Source: Nyssa sinensis (Eukaryota; Streptophyta; Magnoliopsida; Cornales; Nyssaceae). From it: DNA of 64,000 nt. Position 1 is the first letter of the stretch. Every line of letters begins with the position of its first letter. The notes under the pieces are model-generated. The model was not told the DNA's origin. It worked only from the letters and a program-made list of their open reading frames with translations, and did no database searches. Of the stretch, positions 38,063 to 50,051 are shown piece after piece. Both the position numbers and the translations under genes were made by a program. The DNA lies in the NCBI GenBank assembly GCA_008638375.1, contig CM018038.1:15894515-15958514 (forward strand). Reading direction: 5' to 3'.

Positions 38063-40614
38063 TGTAGGACCCAAAAATTACTGTGATACCAAATGTATGA
38101 TTTAAAATCACTTTGATACTAATTGTTGAACTAAGAAAATAAGAGAATAAGCAAGGCAAACAAAACAATATTTTATTGAAAACAACCAAAGCATCACAAC
38201 AATATTTTATTAGAAAATCAAACAAACTCCCTCTTAGAAATATTTCTGGCAGAACCTCACAGCCATATAACACTCTCACAGCTCACTCTCTATTTGGCCA
38301 GTCAGGACCACAATATTTTGGAAAGCCACCACTCTTTATTTTTTGTGGCTTACAACTCAATGTGACAGAAACCCACATATATAACATTGACTCTAAGTCC
38401 TATATTGATTAGGACATCTAATCTCATACAAACTAGTATATCTTATTTAACTATAATCAGAAAACTAACTCTCATTAGAATATTAATCCAACTACAATTA
38501 GGACTACCCAAAAAGATTTCAAGTATTATTAGGACTCAATAAACTAAATTAAGAAACTTCTTAAAATTTATGGGTTTGGTTTAATTGGCCAACAATTTCT
38601 TCCTTAAACAAAGCTCGCTAACATAGCTTCACCAACACCTTCATGAGCAAAAATCTTCAAAGTAATTTCTGTCGCTGTAAGAAGCTTTTGCGACAGCAAT
38701 CTGGAACAATTATTTGTCTTCATCTTCACTTACGGATGTGGTTGAATCTTGTACTTGGCATACAACTTCTCAACTTGTTCAGCATGAACAAAGAACAAAT
38801 ACATACTCATCTATTCAAAATTAAAATCAGTAAAATAATTATCCGTGTCAATAATTTCATCATCATAATGATGCAAAGTCTGCCAATATTTTAGAATACC
38901 AAAAACTTCCTTTCGAACAAAATCTGCACGAATAAAATTATTAAGATCCAAACCAATATTGTAGTACGACAAGAATTTATCAATACCGATGAAATCACAA
39001 ATTTCAGAAAACTTAGGCTTCTCAATTCTCAAAATTTCTTGAAACTCTAAAAACTCTGTCTTCACAAAAACAATATGGCCTCGAATAATAAAATTCTCAG
39101 TACCAACAAAATCAACAAAATCTGGATTGGAACGTTCTTCAATCTCACTATGTTTTGATTGCAAAGTGCTTGGCAAATCAAACAAAGTAGCAAGGCCAAA
39201 TTTTTTAAAATCTTCAACTGCATCAATACCACAACATGCAAAATTTTCTTCTTTCTTAATAATTAAATTCTCAAACTGGGTAAGCTAAAATAATTCTTCA
39301 ACTTCTCTCAATTCACCAAAAGTAATTTCTAACAAATTCAAATTTTCATCACAATGAGCCAAAGTCAAACTTTCAACCATACAATTATTTTCTTCTTCCA
39401 AAATATTTTTTATTCTCACAACTAATATTTTCTTTCTCTGAAATATTAACGAAGCAGTCAATATTATATGAATCTAAATTCAACACATTATATGAATCAT
39501 CCCAAATTGGAATGAATTCTGAAAATAATTTTGAACCATCAATCTCTTTATTTTCTTCAAACTTGTCTCTTTTAAAATCAACTACCCAATATATATCTAT
39601 GGGAGATTCATAACCGTTCCGCAGTTTATTTTTATATACTGAAATAAGATCAAATAAAAAATTATGTGGTGATAGATAGTTTTGTGTGTAAATAAAATTA
39701 TTTTAATGTGCCCACTCTATTGTCTTCTTTATTATCTGGTAGAACGATTTAACTTTTTTTTTCATAAAGTTCTTTTGATAAACGCTTCAATGCAATATCC
39801 AATACATTAAATACATTGCAAGCATTAAGATAGAGTGTAACACGATGTAACCACTCATCAATATTCTGACCACATACTCTTAAAATCTCAAACTTTTGTC
39901 CATTAACCAAAACTTTCTCCATAATTTCAAATCAACAATCTATTTAAATCACGTACCTGAGTTTATCCAAATATTGATCTCGACATCCCATTTTTTTCTT
40001 CAATCTAATCAAGCTGACCTCCTTATCGATTAAACCAAAATTTGTTTTTTTTTTTTTGCTTCATAAGTATTTGTACCACCGCAAGATCTTTTTTCTGATC
40101 TAAACAACCATTGAATTTCAATCGAACAGCTCTTCAGCAAACCACTCAAGATCGCAATCTTAAGTAAAGTAAAAACTACAGTTTTCTGCAATAATCTAAG
40201 AACAAGACCAAACTTTGATTTTTTTTGCAACTTTCCAAGATCGAGATAAGACTCTGATAAATTACCCCCAAGATCGTAACTGGTTCTTCCAATAATCCCA
40301 AGATCGTAATTGGCTCTAATAAGTTATCCCAAAATCGTAACTGGCTCTGATACCAATTGTAGGACCCAAAAATTACTGTGATACTAAATGTACGATTTAA
40401 AATCACTCTGATACCAATTGTTAAACCAAAAAAATAAGAGAATAAGTAAGACGAACAAACTAATATTTTATTAAAGACAACCAAAGTATCACAACAATAT
40501 TTTATTAGAAAATCAAACAAACTCCCTCTTAAAAATATTTCTGACAGAACCTCACAGTCACACAACACTCTCACAGCTCACTCTCTATTTGGTCAGTCAG
40601 GGCCACAATATTTT
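38063..40614 (-). mobile_element. Minus-strand LTR retroelement D, right LTR truncated
   Basis: The left LTR is 38063-38594 (TGTAGGACCC to GGCCAACA, 532 bp). The right LTR starts at 40358 with the same TGTAGGACCCAAAAATTACT but breaks off at about 40614, where the large retrotransposon's LTR resumes. The primer site TGGTATCAGAGCC is at 40355-40343 (-). A purine-rich run precedes the left LTR on the minus strand. The internal 1.75 kb has no RT. A candidate left target duplication is GTTTA (38058-38062); the right partner is lost. Copy B lacks this element, so it came in after the duplication. Confidence 0.75.
39750..39920 (-). pseudogene. Possible gag-like fragment of LTR element D
   Basis: From an ATG at about 39920 on the minus strand a frame runs for some 57 residues, opening MEKVLVNGQKFEIL and containing DEWLHRVTLYLNACNVF. 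The tryptophan-leucine context is reminiscent of retroelement gag N-terminal regions, but I cannot assign it to a family with confidence. Further minus-strand frames at 39185-38811 and 40230-40030 are acidic or basic, with no recognised domain. Confidence 0.3.
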
Positions 40615-42322
40615 TAAAAAATGATGAATACATCCTTAAGACTTAATGAAATTACTAGAAATATATAGATGAAATTAAAATGTCCATGTGAATGTTACAA
40701 TGGCCGACTAGACTCACAAATGAAGTTCGAATACGTAAACTGTGTATGGAGTAATATGGGACGTCAAAAGTATAAATTACCATAATGCCCTTGAAGGGCC
40801 AAATAAGCTATAAAGTATAAGGAATCCTAAAATTAGGAAATTGATAATCTCTTAATCAATTAGATTAAGTTCAAAAGAACTTAAAATGCTGAATAAAGAT
40901 GCTTGGAATTAGAAACTCAATATACAATGTATTTTTTATCCATGATTATATAATGACCCAAATGATGAAAAAATGGAACAAGGCTATGGGATAGCTACTA
41001 TGGTACCAGTATGGGAATGCAATGCTAAGAACTCAATATAAGTAAAACCCAAACTTTAATATGTGAATTTCTACTTAGCCAATGTGACCTACTTGTATAG
41101 TTGTCAATCCTTATTTCTTGAAATTATATATCTGTAATTGCTTCAAGTCCATAAACCATTGATTGTTGTGTTTTCCATTATGTGGAAACTTGTGATTCAT
41201 TGATATCCTGTTTGGTGTGAACATCTATGAGTCATTTGACTCCTTAACTATATACTATCTTTGTGATCAGTATGATTCCTTTTGTTGTAGACGTTTATAA
41301 CCTATGTGTATATTTATACCTTGTAGAATCATTTACTAATAACATTATTTGTGAGTATGTGGGGTTATGTCTATCACAATGCCCATCTTAATTCTTTAGA
41401 TGTTGATGACCTACGGGTCGGTGCTTGAGAATGATACCTAACACTTAGTCCTGATGAGGACCTGATTATTTGATAAGAGTTCTTGGTACCATTCAGGAAA
41501 ATCCAAAGATGAGTGGCGACCTGAATGAGTGTTGTTTGGTGGTATTCGGGCCCTATTTGTTGATAGCATCTATTAGATTCAATTTGTATATGTTAGATTC
41601 CACACCATTTGTTGATTTGATAATGCTATATTTGAATGTGAAATACGTCATTGAGGTTTACCTTTGTATCCGATTTGAATCTCTTTGATTTGGGCAACTA
41701 AACATCATATGTTGATAAATTGTGTTTGTTAACTTGCTTAGTCATTCTCATCGCATTGTGAACTCTTTGTGAATTATGTTATTTTGGGCCTGATGGCCAA
41801 TCCCTTTGAACTTGAAATTCTATGATTATTCTGTTGTTATACACCATTGTGTAACCTATGACAGAGTGAAGGATTTACTCACTAAGCTAAGTAAGTTCAC
41901 TCTAGAATTATAACAATTTTTCAAGTAACACAATATGAAAAGAAATGCAATGATGGCGACTAAAGAATCTAGTGATGTACTTGTGGGTAATGTTGATGAT
42001 GTATAGCTTTGAGCCTTAATTTATGTATATATCCTGTAAGGTTAATGTTAATATTAGATATTGTGACACTAGAAATGATATTAGATCTAATTGGTGATTT
42101 ATGATGATAAAAATTATACTTGGAGATAATTTGATTGATAACTATTAAAGTTTGATTTGTTATCAGATGAGTTACATATGTATAGTTTTTGTACTTACTT
42201 AAAAAGAAAGAAAAAAATTTATCACTCTTTGGTGCAATTCATTTGATTTTGTACAGCCTGTTTGAGTGACAGTGTCGATCATCGGCTCCTAATCAGTATA
42301 GGGTAGGTTTCGAGTCGTGACA
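40615..42322 (+). repeat. 3' LTR of the large retrotransposon, second segment with right terminus
   Basis: It corresponds to 24031-25770 of the 5' LTR and ends GAGTCGTGACA at 42322, followed by the target duplication TTATG. Its first 290 bases repeat the end of the first segment (28395-28687). The frame at 41470-41688 has no similarity. Confidence 0.8.
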
Positions 42323-42327
42323 TTATG

Positions 42328-43198
42328 CTTCCAGTCTAATAAAATGAAATAAGACTATAAAAATTTTGGAATGGAGAAAGAAGCCTGTGAGAGTTGGAAT
42401 TGCTTGGAGAGTTTTATTTGCAGACTTGAAGACGGGATTAAATGAAGGAGATAAAAGGGATAATTTTGACATTAAAAAATATTATATTTCCATTGACATC
42501 AATACCATTTTCAAAAAGAACTTCACATCCTTTTGTCGTACAAATCGCACTAGGATTTGTGATTTTTTCCCCATTACAACAAATGAGCCAAACAAGCATG
42601 TGAATGACATATAAAAAAAACTACAAAAAGAGAAAGAAATTCATATTTGCTTTTCACATTCAATCAGGTGTTGGACTTCAAGAAATTCTCCAAAAAAAAA
42701 AAAAAAATTCAAATAGGAAATTTTCTTTGTTGCTATAATTTTTTTAGTTGTGTATTCTTTTCTCTATCTATTTTTTTTTGTTTTATCAATGTTCAAGTAT
42801 TACCACTTTATTAAGGAACAAAAAATTATTTGATTCATTGTTAAAAACATATGTAATACTTTTTTTATTTAAGAAATTTCTCTGTCTGAAGACAGAGAAT
42901 TTTTGAAAAAATATTAAATTTTTTGATAAAATTGTTAATTTATTATTATTTTTTTTATCAATGTTAAGAGTATTACCACTTTCTTAAGAAATAAAAATTG
43001 TTTGGTGCATTGTTAAAAACTTGTGTAATATTTTTTTTGTTGAAGAAATTTCTCAAATGTCTTTGTCCACGGGACAAAGACATTTCTCTGTCCATGTTCA
43101 GTGGACAGAATTTTCGTAAAAAATTATCTGTTGAAAAAAGATAATTTTTTTTACAGATTTTCTTATACAATATAGATTTTGTTTAATAGATCTCGATT
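42328..43198. repeat. Short tandem pair and hairpin cluster between retroelements
   Basis: Two diverged tandem units start at about 42787 and 42960 (CAATGTT...GTATTACCACTTT...CATTGTTAAAAAC), period about 172. Each contains short perfect inverted repeats: TTCTCTGTCT/AGACAGAGAA near 42880-42901, AAATGTCTTTGTCC/GGACAAAGACATTT at 43055-43085, TCTGTCCA/TGGACAGA near 43088-43110, and AAAAAATTATCT/AGATAATTTTTT near 43119-43150. No gene is seen; the frames at 42366-42614 and 42973-43170 are unsupported. Confidence 0.65.
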
Positions 43199-43203
43199 TT
43201 TAG

Positions 43204-44174
43204 TATTAAGGGAGAGAATAAACATATATTGAATGTTTGTATTGTATTTTGTGTTGTAATATATGTCTTATAAGGGAGAAAAAACACTCCTTTATATAAG
43301 AAAGAAAGGGCATACAAAAGGTAAGTATGGGAAAAAAGAAAGAGAGAGGAAAAGGAAATAAAGAAAAAAAGGAAACCCTGGAGCTATATAAGTAATGAAC
43401 AAACTCTAGCTGCCATGTACAAATAGTAAACCCTAATTATTATACACATATTGTTAACACCCCCCCCCCCCCCGCGCGTAAACTTAAGGGGATAATGCCG
43501 AAGCCAACTGGAGTTTGAAAATCAAATTACGAAAATGCCCAAAGGATGAGCTTTGGTGAAGATATCAGTAGTTTGAGTAGCGAAAGTAACAGGTACCAGC
43601 CGAAGAGTGCCCTGAAGTAAATGATGACAGACAAAATGACAATTCAGTTCAATATGTTTGGTGCACTCATGGAAAACATCATTATGGACAATCTGAATGA
43701 CACTGCGATTGTCACAATGTAGAGAAATGACAGAAGATTGAGGAGCACTCATATCTTTGAGTAACCACCGTAACCATAGCAGTTCGGCTCTAATACCATG
43801 TTAGATTGTAGAATAACATAAAAGGGAAAAAAATAGAAAAAAAAAAAAAAAAAAAAAAGAGAAGCGGAATAACTTAAAGGATTATATTGTATTAGATTGA
43901 CTTATTAAACCTAGCTCCGATACCATGTTGAGAGAGAGAGAGAGAGAGAGAATAAACATATATTGAATGTGTGCATTGTATTCTGTATTGTAATCTTTGT
44001 CTTATAAGGGAGAAATCCCTCCTTTATATAAGAAAGGACGGGCATACAAAAGCTAAGCAAAGAAAAAAAGGAAAGAGAGCGAAAAAGGAAAATAGAGCTA
44101 TACAAGTAATAAACAAACTCTAGCCGCCATGTACAAATAGTAACCCTAATTATCATACACATATATTGTTAACA
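43204..44174 (-). mobile_element. Copia remnant B: both LTRs, primer site, RNase H end; rest deleted
   Basis: The left LTR is 43204-43459 and the right LTR 43926-44174, with flanking 5-bp duplications TTTAG (43199-43203, 44175-44179). The left LTR start has decayed from TGTTGAG to TATTAAG. The primer site TGGTATCGGAGC is at 43925-43914 (-), adjoining the right LTR. The internal part is only 466 bp: leader plus the last 75 or so residues of pol (43752-43522: LHCDNRSVIQI, KHIELNCHFVCHHL). A run of 14 C (43460-43473) stands where the minus-strand polypurine tract should be. Confidence 0.85.
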
Positions 44175-44183
44175 TTTAGAGTC

Positions 44184-44223
<40 letters not shown>

Positions 44224-46612
44224 GAAAACAGACTTATATATTATAAGTTATTTAATTTTGAAGTTTCAAAAACAAAAAAGTGATGACATGCATCTATGGA
44301 GCAGGTTGGGTAGAAAGAAGTTGTTTCTTCTGTGTTTTTGCAATGATGGGCATTTTTATCAACAAAATTTGGAGGAACTTTTTGGGTTACCATATTTTGA
44401 GTTGTACCTTGTGCTAACTAAGCAATTTATGGGAAAGCTATGATTGAATCCCCTAAAAAAAATTTAAGAAAAAGATATATTTTCAAAAAGATGGATTCTT
44501 TGTTGAAGACAAAGACACCTATATAGTATGAATCTTTCCATGTGTAATTTTTTTTTGTACAATTTAAAAAATGTCTTTTAAAAAAATGTCTATACATTTT
44601 TTTGTTGAAATTTTGTTAGGAGAGTCTCTTGAAAAAAAATACATTTAATAACTCTATCTTTAAAAATTATAAGTTAAAAATAGCACAAATTTCAAAATTT
44701 TGATTAAACATTACATTAATAGAATATAAAAAATATAAAAATTCTCTTATGCAATGAATTTAATGATTTTTCCAGTCTATTTCCACTTTCTAGTTACTGT
44801 AAGATTGAAATAGTGATGCATCTTGCAAGACTATGAAAATTCTCTTATGATATGAATTTGATTATTGAATTCTTTTCTTTTTGGGGAGCCAATCTCCACT
44901 TCTACTTATATTTGAATTAATAAGATTAATTTAATTAATTGAGAAGTATAAAAAAGCAAAAAAATAAACATAAAAAAATAAAAAATAAACAAAAAAAATA
45001 TAAAAAATATAATTCCAAAGGCCAGAGTAGACTTGATACTTTGCCAGAGATATCCAAGGAATAAGAATTAATTTTTTTTGAAAGAAAAAAATACTCTTTG
45101 ATTCTTTCATGCCTTCCACAATTTTGTTCCTTACATTGAAGAATGAGTAAGCATATTGCCAGAGATATTCAAGGAATAAGAATTGATTTGTTTCATAAAA
45201 TTATCTCTTGATTCTTTGGTATCCTTTGCAATTTTGTTCCCTGATACTCTTTCATCATTACTTGATTTTGTTTATAAAAAATGTTTTATTACCCAAGTAA
45301 TTCCGTTCATCTCACTTTCGTCATGTGATGTATTATGATTTAACTGGTTGTTAGAATGAAATAAAGTCAAAAGAATAAAAAAATACTCTGATCAATTGAA
45401 TCACGCCACGTTAAATAGGCGAGATTACTTGAACCATAAAATATTATTCTTTGTTTATCTATCTTCACTTGATTTATTCTTAGAACTGTCACATATTTTA
45501 ATAGTCACTCAAATTTTATTTTTGTATAGAATTTACATGAGCTCACGGTGGTAAGATCACTTACAACTTAGCGTTCCCCAACCTCATAATAACGGAAGTC
45601 TTATGTATTGAACTTGCCCATATTATACGTAAAAAAAAGGGATCAAAACTTCTCATGTTTTCATGTTTGTATCACTTCTCTTGTCTTCCATTTGAAAAAA
45701 GAAAATATTTACCATTAATAATCAAATATATACAAATTTTCTAGGGATGCTATTTCTTTTTGTTTTTTTGATACAACTGCAAGAAAAAAAAAAAACCTAA
45801 TCCAAGTGTGTGCGTGTAAAGTCTTGAACTTGGGCTACAGGTGTGAAGATATGACATTGTTACCATTCAAAATAGGACCGACCTTAGTCCTTGTTTCATG
45901 TTTTTCAGAATTTGGAGTGAGCTATAGTCCCAGCTTACTAGTAGTTCCGATCTTACCTATTTAGGTGATGCAGTGTTCACTTTCTACTCAATTGACATGA
46001 GTTTGATTCATCGTAGCAGCGCATAAATTAGTTGTAGTTAAGTTCCCTCACTTTTATCATTGTATAAAACAAATATTAAGGTGTTAAAATTAAAATTTGA
46101 TGATATTTAAGAAAAGTTAGTTTGAAAATTGAATTAGCTAGCTTTCAATACCAATAAATTTCAATTATGGGCTCTCAAATCCACGCACGATTGGGATTCA
46201 GGTCTCATTCGGCTCACCGTTTGGGCCGGTGAGTGGGGCGTTTCTGCGACCAAACAAGTGAAGCCTCTTGGGGGGGGCCTGAAGCCCAAAAGTGATGTGG
46301 GCTGTAACGCTCAAAACAGAGTTGCTGGATAATCAGCCCAAGGCAGCTTCCCAAAAATGGTATTTTAAGCATTTTGGGCCTGAAACCCCTATCTTATCTA
46401 TGTCATTGACCAATTGCAAAAATTACACACAACAATTAAGTTACGAGTTTGAAGGTTTGACTCACACTACCTGTATTTTTAGAGTCAATTACTAATCATG
46501 ACTAATAGTTTAGACATTATATGATTTTGCGAGACAGTGACCTTCTTTTCTTGACAAAATATTGAATAAATTAAGTTATGTATGTTTTTTCCATACATTA
46601 TGACCACACGGT
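44175..46612. repeat. Duplicated non-coding block B1 (paired with 30249-32518)
   Basis: It runs parallel to block A1 from TTTAGAGTCC to TTTTTTCCATACATTATG. It has an extra segment at about 44300-44420, which gives the + frame at 44222-44443; no similarity is recognised for that frame. A long (TA)n tract lies at 44190-44218. Confidence 0.8.
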
Positions 46613-47002
46613 AACAATGTTCTTCTATCACCGGCTTCGGTCAAAATCATAATATAGTTTCTCTTTACAAAGAGAGCATATTAAAGACAAGTCATAAATC
46701 GAACCTTTAAAGCAAAAAAGTTAGTTATAAGATAATATAAAAAAATTTTATGCTCTTTCAATGTAATTTATATTTAAAATTAAAATATCAATATGATATT
46801 ATTTATATCACGTTGTTTAAAACTAATTTGAATGATGATTACATTTTTTCGTGCTACTAACTTTTTTTTTCAACATTTACCTTAAACAAGACACTAGTTG
46901 GACATGCCCCAGTGCCAACAAAGCATGAATATTACTTAAAGTCAAATATTGGTATTCCATGTCAAGAAGCAAGGAAATGGGAAGAAAGAACAAGAGGGTT
47001 CA

Positions 47003-47034
<32 letters not shown>

Positions 47035-47211
47035 ATTGTCATTTCATGGATTGCTTCTCCACTAAAGCAATACCTAAATGCGAATCAAAATATTTGGAGT
47101 GACTTCATAATTCAAGGCATGTGTGTCTGTATGTGTGTGTATATATATACCCCATCTAAACGATGGTGACACAGAAATCATCAGGATGGTCACAGTCATC
47201 ACCAAAGACAC

Positions 47212-47465
47212 CGGCACAATCATAAACGCAAGAAAAGCCACCACCAAGGTAAGTATACTAACAAACAAATACGCAAGTATTACAAGACAAACTGTAGAAA
47301 GAAAATCTCTACTCGTAAACATATATCCCGCAAAGCTACATCTATTGATGTTTGCTTTAAATGCGGTAAATCAAGTCATTTTCAGTCAGACTGTAAAATT
47401 AAACAGTTAATTAATACCCTTCAAATTAACCAGGATCAGAAACAAGAGTTATTCAGGATTCTATA
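47212..47465 (+). pseudogene. Endogenous pararetrovirus-like coat-protein fragment with CCHC zinc knuckle
   Basis: An open + frame of about 84 codons starts with a strongly basic stretch rich in Lys, Arg and His. It then has a CX2CX4HX4C knuckle (Cys codon at 47353 to Cys codon at 47392) followed by KIKQLINTLQINQ and QELFRIL. A basic region, CCHC knuckle and short helix in this order resemble the C-terminal coat-protein region of Caulimoviridae polyproteins. A retrotransposon gag is the alternative. The fragment is cut off by microsatellites on both sides and has no movement, RT or promoter sequence nearby, so it is a dead fossil. Confidence 0.5.
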
Positions 47466-48763
47466 TATATATATAGGCATGTGTGTCTGTGTGTCTGTGT
47501 ATGTATGTATGTATATATAGGCATGTTTTTCTTATTATATAAAGGAAGAAACATGGCTTCACGACACACCCTTTCAACATCTTTCACTACAAATATGTTG
47601 TGTGGAATGCAAGAGAATTTCTTGTTTGTACACTTCACATTACTGTAATAAAATTATAATTTGTTTCCAAGTTCCTTGTAACTTAAGTAATTGGTGAATA
47701 ATGTGTTGATGTACATATATCAACAACAATATTGATTATAATTGCAACATGAATTATTAGAGGATACAATATTAAAGTTACATCATCTCTAACTTAAGTT
47801 TTTAAATGAGTTGGTAGTTTAATATGATATGAAAATAAGCAAAAAAATTATGTATTCAAATCTCAACGTCACTTTCAAAATTTTAATTGTACGTATATTA
47901 GTTCAGTCTAATCACACGTAAAAGAACGTGTTAAAAAATATAATAATAAAATTACGCCACATGAATCAAACAGAATTTAACCATAATCATTCAGAAAATA
48001 AAGCTTTAAATACTCTAATCCATAGACCAACAACCAGTTGCGGTCAATGACTGTGATGTGCTTTCTTCATAATAATATTTAACTTCAAGCTAGGTATAAT
48101 AGGAATTTTCTGGGAACGTGTGTGCATTATTTTGTCATTTACATATGGGTAACTTACACTATTTTTTTTTATGATGTTTCTGATAATTATACTGATTTCT
48201 CTATTTTATTTGACAAAATATTCTTTCAATTAATTTTTTTTCATCAAAATGATAAAACCGTCCCTTTTATTTTTATTTTTTATTTTTACATTTTCTCAAA
48301 TTTGACTAATTTTTTTAATTTTCAAATAAATATTGATTAAAACCTTAAATTTATTTTTATACAAATAGAAAATAAGTTATTTATATTAAATTAAAAATAA
48401 AAAATTCTTTAAAAAGTTATAAAAATTAGTCAAAATTGAAAAATGTAAAAAAAAAAAAAAAAAAAACATAAAAAGTGCAATTTTGTTATTTTTTTTAAAA
48501 ATGATTAGAAGAAGTATTTGTAGTTTGTCAGATTAAATAAAAGAGATTAGTATAATTTTAAAAATCTCAAGAAATATTAGTCTCATTTACCATTTATTTA
48601 ATACACATGAGACTTTTTGTTTTTAACTAGAAAAAAATTACATGTGAATTGTTTATATGGCAAGTTAGGTTTTGCATCAACTCAATGTTATAGTTGAATT
48701 ATCATATCAGAACTAATCTTCTTCAGTCTTCATTGCTGTAAATTTCCACATTAAGCCCAATAT

Positions 48764-48793
48764 GCCCCCCCCCCCCCCCCCCCCCCCTCCCCC
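48764..48793. repeat. Poly-C tract
   Basis: About 25 consecutive C, then a T and five more C, follow AATATG and precede GCAAAAC. This length of homopolymer is exposed to sequencing or assembly error, so the count is unreliable. Confidence 0.8.
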
Positions 48794-49221
48794 GCAAAAC
48801 AAAACGAAAAAAAAAAACAAGTAACATTGCCATAAAGAATTAATTAAAAAAATAGGGGAAGAAAAGAACTAGAGAAAGCAAAGAAAAAAAAAAAGAAATA
48901 ATTTTCTTCAAGCTATGATCCTCTATAAAATCAATTTGAACCTCAATCCACACACGCTATGATTAAACTTAATTGTCATAAAAAAAAAAAAAAAAGCTCG
49001 GAGCAAATTTTTGTCCACAAATTTAGTTTGTGAAAATGAACAAGTGGGGTAATATATATAATATCTCTGTGATTGATCACCAAACATAAAATTGGATCCT
49101 TAATCAAACCATAATCTTGATTGATTTTCTTGTTTCTATTGTTTTCAAAAGGTCCCCACCCTTATTTGACTGAATATAAGTGTATTAACATTGCTCAAAG
49201 ATGCGTTAATGTATAAAAAGA

Positions 49222-49262
<41 letters not shown>

Positions 49263-49687
49263 AACTAGATATGTCCTTGGGAGAAGAATGCTAGTGTTCC
49301 AAACAATCTATAATGAAATCTCAAAATCAGATTCACATACATCAAAGAAGTTGAATTTATTAGCTTATTGATAATGCAACTTGTTTTTTCCTCCATTTTT
49401 GCAGATGCTGAAGACACGTGTGTCTTTTGCAGAAAATTGGGAGGCGTGTGTGTGTGTGTGTATATATATATATCGAACTACCATATGTATAATTGTTCTT
49501 TGTCGTTAAGATTCTCATATCTATAAACATAACAATTATATACGACTTGTATATTATTATTTTTATTTGTGTAATTTTATATTTAGAAAATTCTTTTTTG
49601 AAGATTAACGTTTTTTTATATTGTTATTTGGTTAAATAACAAAAGATTGAGATAAATCTTTGAAGAGACAAGGTTTAGATTTGATTG

Positions 49688-50015
49688 TAGTGCGACTATT
49701 AAACATGGAACCACTGGATTTTGAATAGCTCTCTTAGGAAAAGCATTAAGAAGATTACGAGTTGGTGGTTTATATATTAATTATTTGTTGTAATCTTTTT
49801 AGTTTATTAATATAATAAAAATTTTATTTTGCTTATTAAAAAAAAGGATTACGACTTAGTAATGACTGAATTTTTTGAAAATATATGTGGGTAATCTAAT
49901 GGTCTTTGAGGAGACCAGGACCGATTTTAAAGAAAACCATAGCTAAGATATTGTTTGGATTCGATTAATTTTCTAATTAAGTAGAGCAACGACCACTAGC
50001 TAATTTAACATTGGA

Positions 50016-50051
<36 letters not shown>

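Larger units (their letters stand above)
21385..42322 (+). mobile_element. Large-LTR (chromovirus/Tekay-like) retrotransposon, internally deleted and interrupted
   Basis: The 5-bp direct repeat TTATG flanks the two ends (21380-21384 and 42323-42327). The left end is CGTAACGTCTCGACCC (consensus would be TGTAACG) and the right end GAGTCGTGACA. Components are the 5' LTR 21385-25770, PBS at 25774, about 1.4 kb of non-coding leader, then a 3' LTR lacking its first 1.3 kb (27155-28687), and after about 12 kb of other sequence another 3' LTR segment (40615-42322) carrying the right terminus. No gag, protease, RT or integrase is left. LTR length and tRNA-Met primer site fit Tekay/Del-type Ty3 elements, but no protein confirms the lineage. 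Confidence 0.65.
46613..49687. other. Stretch unique to duplication copy B
   Basis: No host gene is seen. It contains the pararetrovirus-like fragment (47212-47465) with TG/TA microsatellites on both sides (46999-47033, 47120-47150, 47464-47520), a run of C about 25 long near 48764-48788, and (CA)n(TA)n at 49226-49262 and (GT)n(TA)n at 49447-49475. A GGCATGTGTGTCTG phrase occurs at about 47116 and 47476. Confidence 0.55.

Noticed and set aside
41470..41688. 72-codon + frame in the LTR copy
   Set aside because: The equivalent frame in the 5' LTR (about 24900-25120) is interrupted; it is LTR sequence.
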